From DASRDU01 sp035560235 (GTDB lineage: Bacteria; Acidobacteriota; Blastocatellia; RBC074): 64,000 nucleotides of DNA. Position numbers and translations under genes: made by a program. The notes beneath the pieces are model-generated. The model was given only the letters and a program-made list of their open reading frames with translations. It was not told where the DNA came from and ran no database searches. Shown here piece by piece: positions 29,042-37,234 of this stretch. The first letter of the stretch is position 1, and every line of letters starts with the position of its first letter. Where the stretch lies: assembly GCA_035560235.1 (NCBI GenBank), contig DATMAG010000090.1, forward strand, positions 44,134 to 108,133, given 5' to 3'.

Positions 29042-30416
29042 TGAAGACAACCTGCGCCGCATTCTTTCGGTGATTCTGCAGGAGGACGGTCACGCCGTAT
29101 CAGAAGCGCCGGGCGTGCAGGCGGCATTAAAGCTGCTCGCGGAGCAGCCGTTCGATCTGGTAATGACCGATCAGAAGATGCCCGACGGCGAAGGGCTGTC
29201 AATCATCTCTGCCTGCCGCGAAACTGATCCGACGCTGCCGGTCGTGATGCTGACGGCTTTCGCAACGGTCGAACTCGCGGTTGAAGCGATGCGACAGGGC
29301 GCGTTCGATTTCATCTCGAAGCCGTTCGTGCCCGAAGTCGTGCGGGCCGTGGCCCGGCGCGCCTGCGAACGCGCTGCGCTGCTGCGTGAGAACGCCAGGC
29401 TCAGAGATGAAGTCAGCCGTCTGAGCGTGCTGGATGAAATCATCGGCGTGAGCGCGGCGATTCGCACGCTCAAAGAGAACATCGCCCGTGTCGCTCCGAC
29501 CGGTGCGACCGTGCTGATTACAGGTGAAACCGGCACGGGCAAGGAACTCGTCGCCCGCGCGATTCACAAGGGCAGCGCCCGCGCCGCTCAGCCGTTTGTG
29601 GCGGTCAACTGCGCTGCCATTCAGGAATCGCTGCTTGAAAGCGAACTCTTCGGCCACGAGCGCGGCGCTTTCACCGGCGCTGATCGCTCACGGCAGGGGC
29701 TTTTTGAAGCGGCGCATCGCGGCACGCTCTTTCTTGACGAAGCGGGCGAGATGTCACTGCCGCTGCAGGCAAAGCTGCTGCGCGTGCTGATGGACGGGCA
29801 GATACTCAGAGTCGGCTCAACAACGCCGCGCAAAGTTGATGTGCGCGTCATTGCGGCCACGCACCGCGACCTGCTGAAGTTGATCAGAGAGGGCGCGTTT
29901 CGTGAAGACCTCTTTTATCGTCTCGCCGTCGTGCCCTTATCAATCCCGCCACTGCGCTCGCGGCCTGAGGATATTCCGCTGCTGATCGAACACATCTCGC
30001 GGCAGGTGGCCCGCGATCTGAAATCGCAGCCGCGCCGCCTGAGCGCAGCCGCGACGGCAAAGCTGCTTCAGTACTGCTTTCCCGGCAACGTTCGTGAATT
30101 GCGCAACCTGATCGAACGCGCCTTCATTCTGGCGCAGGGCGCTGAGATCGGCCCGGCTGATCTGCTGCTTTCGGATGAGAGAACCGCTCAGGCGAGCGAG
30201 CCACAGGCCGATCCTTTTCAGCAGTGGCTGGCTTCAATGCCCGCTGAGATCAGTCTGCGCGAGACGCTTGAAACGACTGAGCGTGAACTGATCCGTCGCG
30301 CGCTTCAGGCTGCGAATGGCGTTCAGGCTGAAGCAGCGCGCCACCTTGGCGTCACCCGCAGCGACATCGGTTACAAGATCAGAAAGTACGGGCTTGAAGC
30401 TGAGACTGCATCCTGA
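29016..30416 (+). CDS. Sigma-54-dependent response regulator (NtrC/AtoC type)
   Basis: Transcription activator of 466 residues. Receiver domain with Asp52 as phosphoacceptor (VMTDQKMPD); AAA+ domain with Walker A GETGTGKE near 170, the sigma-54 contact loop GAFTGA near 218 and Walker B GTLFLDEAG; C-terminal Fis-type HTH (EAARHLGVTRSDIGYKIRK). GGAG precedes the start inside the kinase gene. A GTCTGA/TCAGAC palindrome and a -24/-12 promoter lie just downstream, so a likely direct target is the DUF2231 gene. Partner: the overlapping histidine kinase. Confidence 0.94.
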   Translation: MARILIIDDEDNLRRILSVILQEDGHAVSEAPGVQAALKLLAEQPFDLVMTDQKMPDGEGLSIISACRETDPTLPVVMLTAFATVELAVEAMRQGAFDFISKPFVPEVVRAVARRACERAALLRENARLRDEVSRLSVLDEIIGVSAAIRTLKENIARVAPTGATVLITGETGTGKELVARAIHKGSARAAQPFVAVNCAAIQESLLESELFGHERGAFTGADRSRQGLFEAAHRGTLFLDEAGEMSLPLQAKLLRVLMDGQILRVGSTTPRKVDVRVIAATHRDLLKLIREGAFREDLFYRLAVVPLSIPPLRSRPEDIPLLIEHISRQVARDLKSQPRRLSAAATAKLLQYCFPGNVRELRNLIERAFILAQGAEIGPADLLLSDERTAQASEPQADPFQQWLASMPAEISLRETLETTERELIRRALQAANGVQAEAARHLGVTRSDIGYKIRKYGLEAETAS

Positions 30417-30479
30417 TTGCTCCGAATTTCTTTCGCTCCTCGCCTCCTGTCAGAAAATCCGCACAAGCCTGACAGCGTT

Positions 30480-30495
30480 GTCTGAATTTTCAGAC
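30480..30495. promoter_or_regulatory. Palindrome, candidate activator site (UAS)
   Basis: GTCTGA-ATTT-TCAGAC, perfect half-sites, centred about 83 bases upstream of the -24 GG. An additional CTGTCAG/CTGACAG inverted pair lies just before it (30447-30453 and 30469-30475). Spacing is typical for an NtrC-family enhancer site. Confidence 0.6.
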
Positions 30496-30568
30496 GAGCG
30501 CGCAGTGCCGTTCGTCCGCGCATCGCTTGAAAGCCAGTAAAATCAGCATCCGCAGCCTTCCCTGCCAG

Positions 30569-30583
30569 TGGAATACCCGTTGC
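30569..30583 (+). promoter_or_regulatory. Sigma-54 promoter candidate
   Basis: TGGAATACCCGTTGC has TGG and TTGC in the -24/-12 frame, with ten bases between the GG and GC pairs. Transcription would begin near 30595, 63 bases ahead of the DUF2231 start. Confidence 0.65.
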
Positions 30584-30657
30584 CCCTGCTGATGGCGCGC
30601 AGCATCAGGGCTGCGCTGGTCTGAACTGATTCAAGGAAGATGAAGGAGGCACAGATT

Positions 30658-31230
30658 ATGTTTTCCTGGATTTCAGGATGGGATGCGCTGCATCCGCTGG
30701 TGATTCACTTTCCGATTGCGCTGCTGCTGACTGCGCCGGTGCTGCTTGTGACGGGGCTGCTCTGGCCGAAAAACAGCCGGGGACTTTTTATCGCCGCGCT
30801 GGTGCTGATGGCGCTCGGGACGATTGGAACTTACGTTGCCATTTCAACCGGATCGGCAGGCGAGGAGATGGCCGAACGAATTCCGGGCGCTGAAGCGATT
30901 CTGGAACGTCACGAAGAGCTGGCCGAAACCACACGCACCATCTTCACGGCGCTGACGCTGATCTTCACTGCGATTCTGTTTGCGCCGCGTCTGATGAAAA
31001 AGGAACTGGGGCGAAAGACTGCCGCAGTCGTGACCTCGGCCTTTCTGATCTTCTATCTGGCGGGCGCGGTGGTGCTGGCCAGGACGGCGCATCAGGGCGG
31101 TCGGCTGGTTCACGAACTCGGCGTGAGGGCATCCATCAACAGCGGTGCATCCGGCGCGCAGGCAGCAGCGCCTGAGCAGAACGAAACTCAGAGCAAAGCT
31201 GAGAAGAAGGACAAAGACGATGATGATTGA
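30658..31230 (+). CDS. DUF2231 family membrane protein
   Basis: A 190-residue membrane protein with four probable helices and the family features HPLVIHFPIALLLT near the N-terminus, TGSAGEEMAERIP and a later HQGGRLVHELG; some members of the family bind haem through such His residues, which I cannot confirm here. The C-terminal 30 residues are charged and end in a poly-Asp tail. The ATG at 30658 has GGAGG eight bases upstream and is preferred over an in-frame ATG 18 bases earlier. Position after a sigma-54 promoter makes it the likely target of the preceding regulator. Confidence 0.85.
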   Translation: MFSWISGWDALHPLVIHFPIALLLTAPVLLVTGLLWPKNSRGLFIAALVLMALGTIGTYVAISTGSAGEEMAERIPGAEAILERHEELAETTRTIFTALTLIFTAILFAPRLMKKELGRKTAAVVTSAFLIFYLAGAVVLARTAHQGGRLVHELGVRASINSGASGAQAAAPEQNETQSKAEKKDKDDDD

Positions 31231-31395
31231 AGAACTCTGAACGGGCTTCCGGGCCGACTGCGGCACTGGCCTTGCGGGACAGGCTGTGCAGGCGACAACA
31301 GCGAGGTTGCAGGTTCAGTGCAGCGGCCCGGAACAGAACGCATGTTCTGAAGCGCGTCAGCCGGGCCTGACGGTGCGATGCCGGAGAAAAAGTCA

Positions 31396-31704
31396 ATGAG
31401 GCGTTTGAGAAATCACATCGGTCTTCAGCGGGACTCGGATGAAACAGACGCCGGTTCGCTTTTTCTGTACCGGGTGCTGATTGTGGCAGGCGTGACGGTG
31501 GTGACAGTGCTGGCGCTGCTGCTGGCGTGGTCCGGAGGGAATGTCTTTCTGCTGATCTTTGCAGGCATCCTGCTGGCTGTCTTTCTGCGCGGCCTGGCTG
31601 ACTGGCTGGTGCGGCCCATCGTGGTGACCAGTTTTTACCGGAAGATTTCAGACGCCCCGCAACTCAATATCTTTGCTGAAGAGCCTGGCCGAACTGGCAG
31701 ATAG
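31396..31704 (+). CDS. Short membrane protein resembling the N-terminus of AI-2E (PerM) transporters
   Basis: 102 residues with two hydrophobic helices; the stretch VFLLIFAGILLAVFLRGLA looks like the first helical pair of the AI-2E/PerM transporter family, whose members have about 350 residues. After that the sequence diverges and stops, and no continuation is visible in other frames nearby. It is either a transporter remnant or a free-standing small protein. A good ribosome site (GGAGA, eight bases) before the ATG at 31396 favours translation. Another start exists at 31378. It may be cotranscribed with the DUF2231 gene upstream. Confidence 0.6.
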   Translation: MRRLRNHIGLQRDSDETDAGSLFLYRVLIVAGVTVVTVLALLLAWSGGNVFLLIFAGILLAVFLRGLADWLVRPIVVTSFYRKISDAPQLNIFAEEPGRTGR

Positions 31705-31815
31705 TGGTTCAGTATTGATTCCGGTTTGAGTGAATGAGTCATGAAAAAATCAGAGCGTTCTGTTACACTGCCAGCGAATTTTCCCTCCAGAGGGTAACAT
31801 TTGCGGAGGTTGGCA

Positions 31816-32199
31816 ATGAACAAAACCATCGTGCTGGTAGCAGAAGACAATGCTGACTCGCGGGATCTTCTGTGTATGCTGCTCGAAAACGAAGGCTACG
31901 TTGTCGTCACGGCAAACGATGGCGAAAAGGCCATTCAGTTGCTCGATGAAATCAGACCCGATGTCATTATTACCGATCTGCTGCTGCCGCTTGTCGGTGG
32001 CGGCGATCTGATCCGTCACGTCAGAAAGCGGGCTGAACTCGCTGACGTGCCCATCGTCGTCACCTCAGCCTACGGTCGTCATTATGAAAGCGAAGCGCTC
32101 CAGGCGGGCGCGACAGTCGTGATGCAGAAGCCCATCAATACCGATCTGCTGATCAGCACCATCAGAGACAAGCAGGCTCATCGCCTTCCCCAGGCCTGA
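31816..32199 (+). CDS. Single-domain response regulator (CheY-like)
   Basis: A lone receiver domain of 127 residues: acidic pair AEDN (Glu10, Asp11), phosphoacceptor Asp54 in ITDLLLP, Thr/Ser in VVTSAYG and Lys in VMQKPIN. No output domain, so it should act by protein contact. The ATG at 31816 has GGAGG six bases upstream. It stands alone after a 111-base gap, with no kinase adjacent on the same transcript; the kinase at 27.7 kb is the nearest. Confidence 0.9.
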   Translation: MNKTIVLVAEDNADSRDLLCMLLENEGYVVVTANDGEKAIQLLDEIRPDVIITDLLLPLVGGGDLIRHVRKRAELADVPIVVTSAYGRHYESEALQAGATVVMQKPINTDLLISTIRDKQAHRLPQA

Positions 32200-32348
32200 G
32201 AACGTCTGCGAAGATAAATGATGAAACTGCCCGGACTCAGGATCATCCTGCTACGCCTGCTGCCAGCCGGGCTGCGCTGACCGCCAGTCACCATTACTCC
32301 CCACTGACAATCTGAAGCGGGATCACTGCTGACGCAATGCGACGGATT

Positions 32349-32555
32349 TCAGTCCTGTTCTGTTTTTATTTCAGCAGTGGTTTCAGTCGCCTGCGTCCGG
32401 CGGTATTCGGCGAGCAGTTCCTGCATGATGTCGGAGAAAGTCCAGTTCGGATCGAGCTGCGGATCGGCTTTCAGGCGGGCTTCGTATTCACGGTACACGC
32501 GCGGGCGCGCCCAGGCGAAGAATTTCGGCAGGTCGGTTTCATTCTTTTCGAGCAT
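32349..32555 (-). CDS. Small charged protein of unknown function
   Basis: 68 residues, hydrophilic and probably helical, rich in Glu, Lys and Arg, with an aromatic FFAWARPRVYREYE segment. I do not recognise a family. It starts 11 bases after the stop of the glutamine amidotransferase gene on the same strand and so would close the ten-gene amino-acid run. The ribosome site is weak. Continuation of the codon style of the neighbours makes it a plausible gene, but it could be spurious. Confidence 0.5.
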   Translation of the reverse strand: MLEKNETDLPKFFAWARPRVYREYEARLKADPQLDPNWTFSDIMQELLAEYRRTQATETTAEIKTEQD

Positions 32556-32566
32556 GGCAAAGACTT

Positions 32567-33142
32567 TCAGTTTTTCGCGGCCATCCGCAGAAAGTTGGCG
32601 AGGAGTCGCTTCCCTGCCGTCGTCATAATTGATTCGGGATGGAACTGCACGCCTTCAATCAGGAACCGGCGATGGCGCAGGCCCATAATGATCTGATCAT
32701 CCGTTCGGGCTGAGACCTCAAGTTCAGCGGGCAGCGAATCGGCCTCAACGATCAGCGAATGATAGCGCGTGGCAGTGAAGGGCGACTCAAGCCCCTCGAA
32801 GATCGTCTTCTGATCGTGCGAAATTTCGCTGGTCTTGCCGTGCATCAGATACGGCGCTCTCACGACCCGGCCACCAAAAGCCTGCCCGATGGTCTGATGC
32901 CCGAGACAGACGCCCAGGATCGGAATCTTCCCGGCAAAGCTGCGCACCACATCAAGCGAGATGCCCGCCTGATCCGGCGTGCAGGGGCCGGGTGAAATCA
33001 CTATCCCCTGCGGCGACAGGTTGCTGATGTCCTCAATCGTGATTTCATCATTGCGCGCCGCTGTCGGCTCAGCCCCAAGCTCGCCCAGGAACTGCACCAG
33101 GTTGTAAGTGAATGAGTCGTAGTTGTCTATTACCAGAATCAT
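32567..33142 (-). CDS. trpG: Anthranilate/aminodeoxychorismate synthase glutamine amidotransferase
   Basis: Supplies ammonia from glutamine to the chorismate-using partner TrpE. The 191-residue class I amidotransferase has the oxyanion segment SPGPCTP, the nucleophile Cys79 in GVCLGHQ and the His-Glu pair of the HPES motif. TrpG and PabA cannot be told apart by sequence; a shared role is common. The ATG lies one base from a heptad repeat and no Shine-Dalgarno sequence is present. The trpE gene is upstream on the same strand, separated by a cyclophilin gene, an unusual interruption. Confidence 0.93.
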   Translation of the reverse strand: MILVIDNYDSFTYNLVQFLGELGAEPTAARNDEITIEDISNLSPQGIVISPGPCTPDQAGISLDVVRSFAGKIPILGVCLGHQTIGQAFGGRVVRAPYLMHGKTSEISHDQKTIFEGLESPFTATRYHSLIVEADSLPAELEVSARTDDQIIMGLRHRRFLIEGVQFHPESIMTTAGKRLLANFLRMAAKN

Positions 33143-33143
33143 A

Positions 33144-33238
33144 GTGGTCAGTGGTCAGTGGTCAGTGGTTAGTGGTCAGTGAGAAATCTGCAGCCGAGCT
33201 TCAGATGTACTGACCACTGACCACTAATCACTGACCAC
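33144..33238. repeat. Heptad element of GTGGTCA type, inverted arms
   Basis: Five GTGGTCA-type units (33144-33178), a spacer, then four reverse-complement TGACCAC-type units (33211-33238). It fills the gap between the cyclophilin and trpG genes and can fold into a long hairpin just before the trpG ATG. Confidence 0.88.
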
Positions 33239-33241
33239 TCT

Positions 33242-34411
33242 TCAGGGTTTGATGACGGCTTCAATCAGTTCGATCCGTTCGCGGGGCGTTTCGCCGTCGC
33301 GGGGAGCCTGCTCCATTTTGTCGAGCACCTCGAAGCCGTCCACGACCTTGCCAAAGATGGTGTACTTGCCATCCAGATAGGGCGCGGGAGCAAGGACGAT
33401 GAAAAACGAGGTCTGCGCCGAATCGGGATCGTTTGTGCGAGCCATCGAAAGCGCGCCGCGCAGATGTTTGCGCGTCTGACTGAATTCGCCTTTCAGATTA
33501 TGCACCCAGCGGTCAGCCGGATGCCCCGGCCCGCCCGCGCGCGTGCTGCCCATTCCGCCCTGCACGACGAAGCCCGGCACGACGCGGTGAAAGGCCGTGT
33601 GATCGTACCAGCGCGTCTCGACCAGTTTGAGAAAGTTGCGGCAGTGTTCGGGCGCGAGTTCAGGATCGAGCGCCACCGTGATGTCACCAAGCGTTGTACG
33701 CAACAGCACTTCCCGGCGCATCTCGTCAACTGAAGCGTCCCTGAACGGCTCGGTCTTCTTCGGCTCGATTCTGAGGCTCTGAATCCTGACCGGCTTGAGC
33801 GTGAGCTGCTTCTCGTCAGCCTGTGTGAGCGAGATCTGCTGCACGACTTCCAGCCCTTCAGTCACCTGACCGAAAGCTGAAAACTGTCCGTCAAGCTGCG
33901 GCTGCGGCGACCAGCAGATGAAAAACTGCGTGCCGCCACTGTTGGCCCTGCCGGGAATGCGCACGGCTGAGACGACGCCTTTGGTGTGTTTCAGGTCGCT
34001 GAATTCATCCTCGATCTGATTGAGGCCGCCCGTTCCCCAGCGCGTGCGCGGCGTATTCGCATCCTTCAGCAGCGGGTCGCCACCCTGAATCAGCCCGCGC
34101 GCGATTACGCGATGAAAGGCCGAGCCGTCGTAATAACCCGCCCGCGCCAGCCTGATGAACTGCTGCACGTGCTTCGGCGCCTTGTCGAAAAAGAATTCGA
34201 AGCGAATCACGCCCTGATCCGTCGTGATGACGGCTTCGAGCTTCGCCGCTTCCTCTGCCGTCACCGGAGGCATCTTCTCCGGCGGCGGCGGCGCATTCTT
34301 CTTGCGCGCCGGTTGCGCGCGCGCAGCAGCGGTGACGCACAGGATCATCAGACACAAAAGCAGACCGCGCCCGGCAATCTGAAATCTGCAATCTGAAATC
34401 TGCATTCTCAT
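33242..34411 (-). CDS. Secreted double-domain cyclophilin (peptidyl-prolyl isomerase)
   Basis: Catalyses cis-trans isomerisation at proline bonds, probably outside the cytoplasm. The 389 residues include a hydrophobic N-terminal stretch ending in AAARAQPA (signal-like), then two cyclophilin domains at about 50-210 (FHRVIARG, GTQFFICWS) and 228-385 (FHRVVPGFVVQGG, SQTSFFIVL). Tandem domains in one chain are uncommon. The ATG at 34411 overlaps the trpE stop as TGATG with GAAGGA upstream, so it is coupled to trpE. The first residues after the start (QISDCRFQIA) are encoded by a CAGATT-type heptad repeat, which also pushes the hydrophobic core of the signal about 17 residues inward. Confidence 0.9.
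   Translation of the reverse strand: MRMQISDCRFQIAGRGLLLCLMILCVTAAARAQPARKKNAPPPPEKMPPVTAEEAAKLEAVITTDQGVIRFEFFFDKAPKHVQQFIRLARAGYYDGSAFHRVIARGLIQGGDPLLKDANTPRTRWGTGGLNQIEDEFSDLKHTKGVVSAVRIPGRANSGGTQFFICWSPQPQLDGQFSAFGQVTEGLEVVQQISLTQADEKQLTLKPVRIQSLRIEPKKTEPFRDASVDEMRREVLLRTTLGDITVALDPELAPEHCRNFLKLVETRWYDHTAFHRVVPGFVVQGGMGSTRAGGPGHPADRWVHNLKGEFSQTRKHLRGALSMARTNDPDSAQTSFFIVLAPAPYLDGKYTIFGKVVDGFEVLDKMEQAPRDGETPRERIELIEAVIKP
34376..34403. repeat. Heptad repeat of AATCTGA type in the cyclophilin 5' end
   Basis: Four consecutive 7-base units alternating AATCTGA and AATCTGC, inside the coding sequence right after the start codon. No inverted partner arm was seen, unlike the other elements. Confidence 0.8.
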
Positions 34412-35904
34412 CACAGTTCCTTCTCCGCAATCTCAACGGCCCTGAGCAGTGCGCGAGCCTTGTTGATGGTTTCAGCGAACTCCTTTTCCGGCACTGAATC
34501 GGCGACGATGCCCGCGCCGGCCTGAACAAAGGCCTGCTGACCACGCACATACATCGTGCGCAGCGCAATGCACGAATCGAGGTTGCCCGAATAATCGAAG
34601 TACATCACTGCGCCCGCGTATGCGCCGCGCCGCGTCGGTTCAAGCTCATCAATGATCTCCATGGCCCGCACCTTCGGCGCGCCCGACAGCGTGCCCGCCG
34701 GGAATGTAGCCGCCAGCGCATCGAAGCAGTCCAGCCCTTCGCGCAAGCGCCCTTTGAGCACCGACACCAGATGCATCACGTGCGAGTACCTCTCGATGAT
34801 CATCAGTTCGGCGACTTCGACTGAACCGTATTCAGAGACGCGACCGAGATCGTTGCGCCCAAGATCAACCAGCATGACGTGTTCGGCCTGCTCCTTTTCA
34901 TCGGCGCGCAGTTGTTCGCCCAGAATCAGGTCTTCGGTTTCAGTCGCGCCGCGCGGATAGGTTCCGGCAATCGGACGATACTCCAGCCTGCGCCCGGTAC
35001 AGCGCACAAGCATCTCCGGCGAGGCTCCGAGCAGCGTCTCTTCAGCGCCGAGTTTCAGATAGAACATATACGGCGACGGATTGACGACGCGCAGCGCCCG
35101 GTAAATCTGAAACGGATGAGTCGCAATGTTGACCTCGAACCGCTGCGAAAAGACGACCTGAAAGGCATCTCCGGCGCGAATGTATTCCTTGATCATGTTG
35201 ACGGCGGCCTCGAATTCATCGCGGCTCAGGTTCGATTTCAACTGCGCCGGTTCGGTGCGATTCGCCGGTGGCAGCATCGGCAGCGGCGCGGCGAGCATTC
35301 CTTCGAGCCGCGCAATCTCGGCGCACGCGGCGTCATATTTATCGCGCATCTGCGGATCGTCCGGCCCGGCGACAAAGACATTGGCGATGATCTGAATCTG
35401 ATGCTTCACGTGATCGAAGGCGAGCAGACTCGAAAAGAACATCACCACCGCCGTATCCATCTTCAGATCATCCGGAGCGCGCTGCGGGACGCGCTCGAAC
35501 CACTGCACGGCATCGTAGCCGAAATAACCGACCGCGCCGCCGACGAAGGGCGGCAGTCCCGGCAGTCTGACCGGATGATGCGAACGCATCAGACTGCGCA
35601 GCACCTCGAGCATCGGCTCGGAGCGTTTTTCGACTTTGCCGCCGACCTCTTCAACGACGACTTCCCGGCCCCGCGCTCTGACAATCCGGTGCGGCGCGCA
35701 ACCCAGAAACGAGTAACGCGCAATCTTCTCGCCGCCTTCGATGGATTCGAGCAGAAAGGCGTAAGGCGAGCGCCGCTCGATCTTCATAAAGGCCGAAACC
35801 GGCGTCAGCAGATCAGCCATTACCGTCTTGAAGATCGGAATGACCGTGCCGCGCTGCGTGAGCGCCGCAAATTCATCAAACGTAACCGGAGTAATCTGAG
35901 ACAT
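34411..35904 (-). CDS. trpE: Anthranilate synthase component I
   Basis: Converts chorismate to anthranilate using ammonia from TrpG, the first committed step to tryptophan. The 497-residue protein has the N-terminal regulatory domain (including LLESIEGGEKIARYSF, the feedback-site type segment) and the chorismate-binding domain with RYSHVMHLVS, FPAGTLSGAPKVRAMEII and the GAGIVADSVPEKE end. TrpE is preferred over PabB because of that N-terminal element. A heptad repeat precedes the ATG by seven bases, and no Shine-Dalgarno sequence is seen. Its stop overlaps the cyclophilin start. Confidence 0.94.
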   Translation of the reverse strand: MSQITPVTFDEFAALTQRGTVIPIFKTVMADLLTPVSAFMKIERRSPYAFLLESIEGGEKIARYSFLGCAPHRIVRARGREVVVEEVGGKVEKRSEPMLEVLRSLMRSHHPVRLPGLPPFVGGAVGYFGYDAVQWFERVPQRAPDDLKMDTAVVMFFSSLLAFDHVKHQIQIIANVFVAGPDDPQMRDKYDAACAEIARLEGMLAAPLPMLPPANRTEPAQLKSNLSRDEFEAAVNMIKEYIRAGDAFQVVFSQRFEVNIATHPFQIYRALRVVNPSPYMFYLKLGAEETLLGASPEMLVRCTGRRLEYRPIAGTYPRGATETEDLILGEQLRADEKEQAEHVMLVDLGRNDLGRVSEYGSVEVAELMIIERYSHVMHLVSVLKGRLREGLDCFDALAATFPAGTLSGAPKVRAMEIIDELEPTRRGAYAGAVMYFDYSGNLDSCIALRTMYVRGQQAFVQAGAGIVADSVPEKEFAETINKARALLRAVEIAEKEL

Positions 35905-35911
35905 AGAAGCA

Positions 35912-36005
35912 GTGGTCAGCGGTCAGCGGTCAGTGGTTAGTGGTCAGTAGTCAGAAAAGAATGTTCCGGGTTCAGCAGAACACATTTTCACTGACCACTG
36001 ACCAC
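35912..36005. repeat. Heptad element of GTGGTCA type, inverted arms
   Basis: Six units on the left (35912-35953) with GTGGTCA, GCGGTCA and GTAGTCA variants, spacer of about 38 bases, and two TGACCAC units on the right (35992-36005). It fills the gap between the VOC protein gene and trpE. Confidence 0.87.
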
Positions 36006-36010
36006 TCTTT

Positions 36011-36409
36011 TCAGGCTTTCAGTTGTTCACAGGAAAATTCGAGCAGGTTGCCATCGGGATCCCTGATCGTGCAGAAGTAACCGACGACCGGCCCGGCATA
36101 CTGCGGCTCATCAACCAGGATGCCTTCATTGCGGGCGCGCGCGGCGATCTGGTCAACCTCGGCGCGGTCGGTCACGTGAAAGCCGAAGTGATCCATTCGC
36201 CCGCCTGCGGCAGGGCTGTCGCTTTCGACGAGCACGATGATCAGACCCGCCTCGTCGTGCGCGAGCCGCACCCACGAAACCTGATGCGCTGACCCCGGAT
36301 CGCGCCGCTCGTGAATCACCCGCATTCCGGCCCACTCACAGTAAAACTGCGCCACCCGCCCGGCATCACGGGTCAGCAGCGCAACGTGATCGAGTCGTTC
36401 AATCGCCAT
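36011..36409 (-). CDS. VOC (glyoxalase/dioxygenase superfamily) protein
   Basis: A 132-residue single vicinal-oxygen-chelate protein with two beta-alpha-beta-beta-beta repeats. Metal-ligand candidates are His8 (RLDHVALLT), the His of DHFGFHV and the Glu of NLLEFSCE. Members include glyoxalase I, fosfomycin-resistance proteins and dioxygenases; the reaction here is not known. It lies between hisIE and trpE in the amino-acid run, with heptad elements on both sides. No clear ribosome site is seen before the ATG; the repeat lies ten bases upstream. Confidence 0.86.
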   Translation of the reverse strand: MAIERLDHVALLTRDAGRVAQFYCEWAGMRVIHERRDPGSAHQVSWVRLAHDEAGLIIVLVESDSPAAGGRMDHFGFHVTDRAEVDQIAARARNEGILVDEPQYAGPVVGYFCTIRDPDGNLLEFSCEQLKA

Positions 36410-36419
36410 ACTGAAAGCA

Positions 36420-36496
36420 GTAGTCAGTGGTCAGTAGTTAGTAGTTAGTGAACGGAGTCTGTTTCCACTGACCACTAACCACTGACCACTAACCAC
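36420..36496. repeat. Heptad element overlapping the hisIE stop codon
   Basis: Four units (36420-36447, GTAGTCA/GTGGTCA/GTAGTTA), a 21-base spacer, and four TGACCAC/TAACCAC units (36469-36496). The TAG stop of hisIE (36489-36491) and its last two codons are inside the right arm. Confidence 0.88.
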
Positions 36497-37226
36497 TGTT
36501 CTTATACTTCGGATTGGCGGGTCGTCCGGCGCGCTGACCGAGTTCGGCCATAATGTCGCGCAGACTGACGCCGCGTTCGACCATCAGCACGAGCAGGTGA
36601 TAAATCAGGTCAGTAATCTCTGACGTGAGTTCCTTTGTGCCGTCATTCTTGGCTGCGATGATTGTTTCGGCGGCCTCTTCACCGACCTTCTTGAGAATCT
36701 TGTCGAGGCCCTGATTGAAGAGATAACTCGTGTAGGAATTCTCAGGGCGTGATTCGCGTCGTTCCTGAATCAGCCGAAAAAGATCCTGCAGCAGAATGCC
36801 GAGATCGAGCGCGGGCATGTCAACGACTGACAACTGCGTGCCGGGCCGTTCGATCTGCGGTGAGGCCGGAACCGTGATGAGCGGAGCGGCCTCAGGCTCT
36901 CCGGTCAGAGAGGTAAAGAAACAGGTGCGCGCTCCGGTGTGGCAGGCCGGTCCCTGCGGTCTGACTCTGACAATCAGCGTGTCGCTGTCGCAGTCGAGCG
37001 TGATGTCAACGACCTGCTGTGTGTTTCCTGAGGTCGCGCCCTTGTGCCACAGTTCCTGCCGTGAACGGCTCCAGAACCAGGTCTCGCCCGATTCCATTGT
37101 CAGGCGCAGACTCTCTTCATTCATCCAGGCCAGCATCAGCACCTCGCGGGTCTGCGCGTCCTGGACGATGGCCGGAATCAGCCCCTGCTCGTTGTATTTC
37201 AGCTTTTCCCTCAGCAGTTCATCCAT
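36489..37226 (-). CDS. hisIE: Bifunctional phosphoribosyl-AMP cyclohydrolase / phosphoribosyl-ATP pyrophosphatase
   Basis: Carries out the second and third steps of histidine synthesis. The HisI half (about 1-115) has the metal and active-site segments WSRSRQELWHKGATSGN, DCDSDT and the CHTG Cys-His. The HisE half (about 145-245) has ENSYTSYL and the nucleotide-cleavage helix EEAAETIIAAKND. The normal HisE end is followed by Ser-Gly and a TAG that come from the heptad repeat, so the original stop was probably displaced. It follows the RyR-domain gene by eight bases. Confidence 0.95.
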   Translation of the reverse strand: MDELLREKLKYNEQGLIPAIVQDAQTREVLMLAWMNEESLRLTMESGETWFWSRSRQELWHKGATSGNTQQVVDITLDCDSDTLIVRVRPQGPACHTGARTCFFTSLTGEPEAAPLITVPASPQIERPGTQLSVVDMPALDLGILLQDLFRLIQERRESRPENSYTSYLFNQGLDKILKKVGEEAAETIIAAKNDGTKELTSEITDLIYHLLVLMVERGVSLRDIMAELGQRAGRPANPKYKNSG

Positions 37227-37234
37227 AGGCCAGA

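Noticed and set aside
31257..31377. AGAAC-GCAT-GTTCT palindrome taken as a LexA-type box
   Set aside because: Single copy, no SOS gene nearby, and LexA sites in this phylum are not something I can match.
34879..35940. Plus-strand open frame opposite trpE
   Set aside because: Same shadow effect; trpE is firmly assigned.
33144..36496. Heptad arrays read as a possible CRISPR
   Set aside because: Units are 7 bases with no unique spacers between them, and no cas gene is present.
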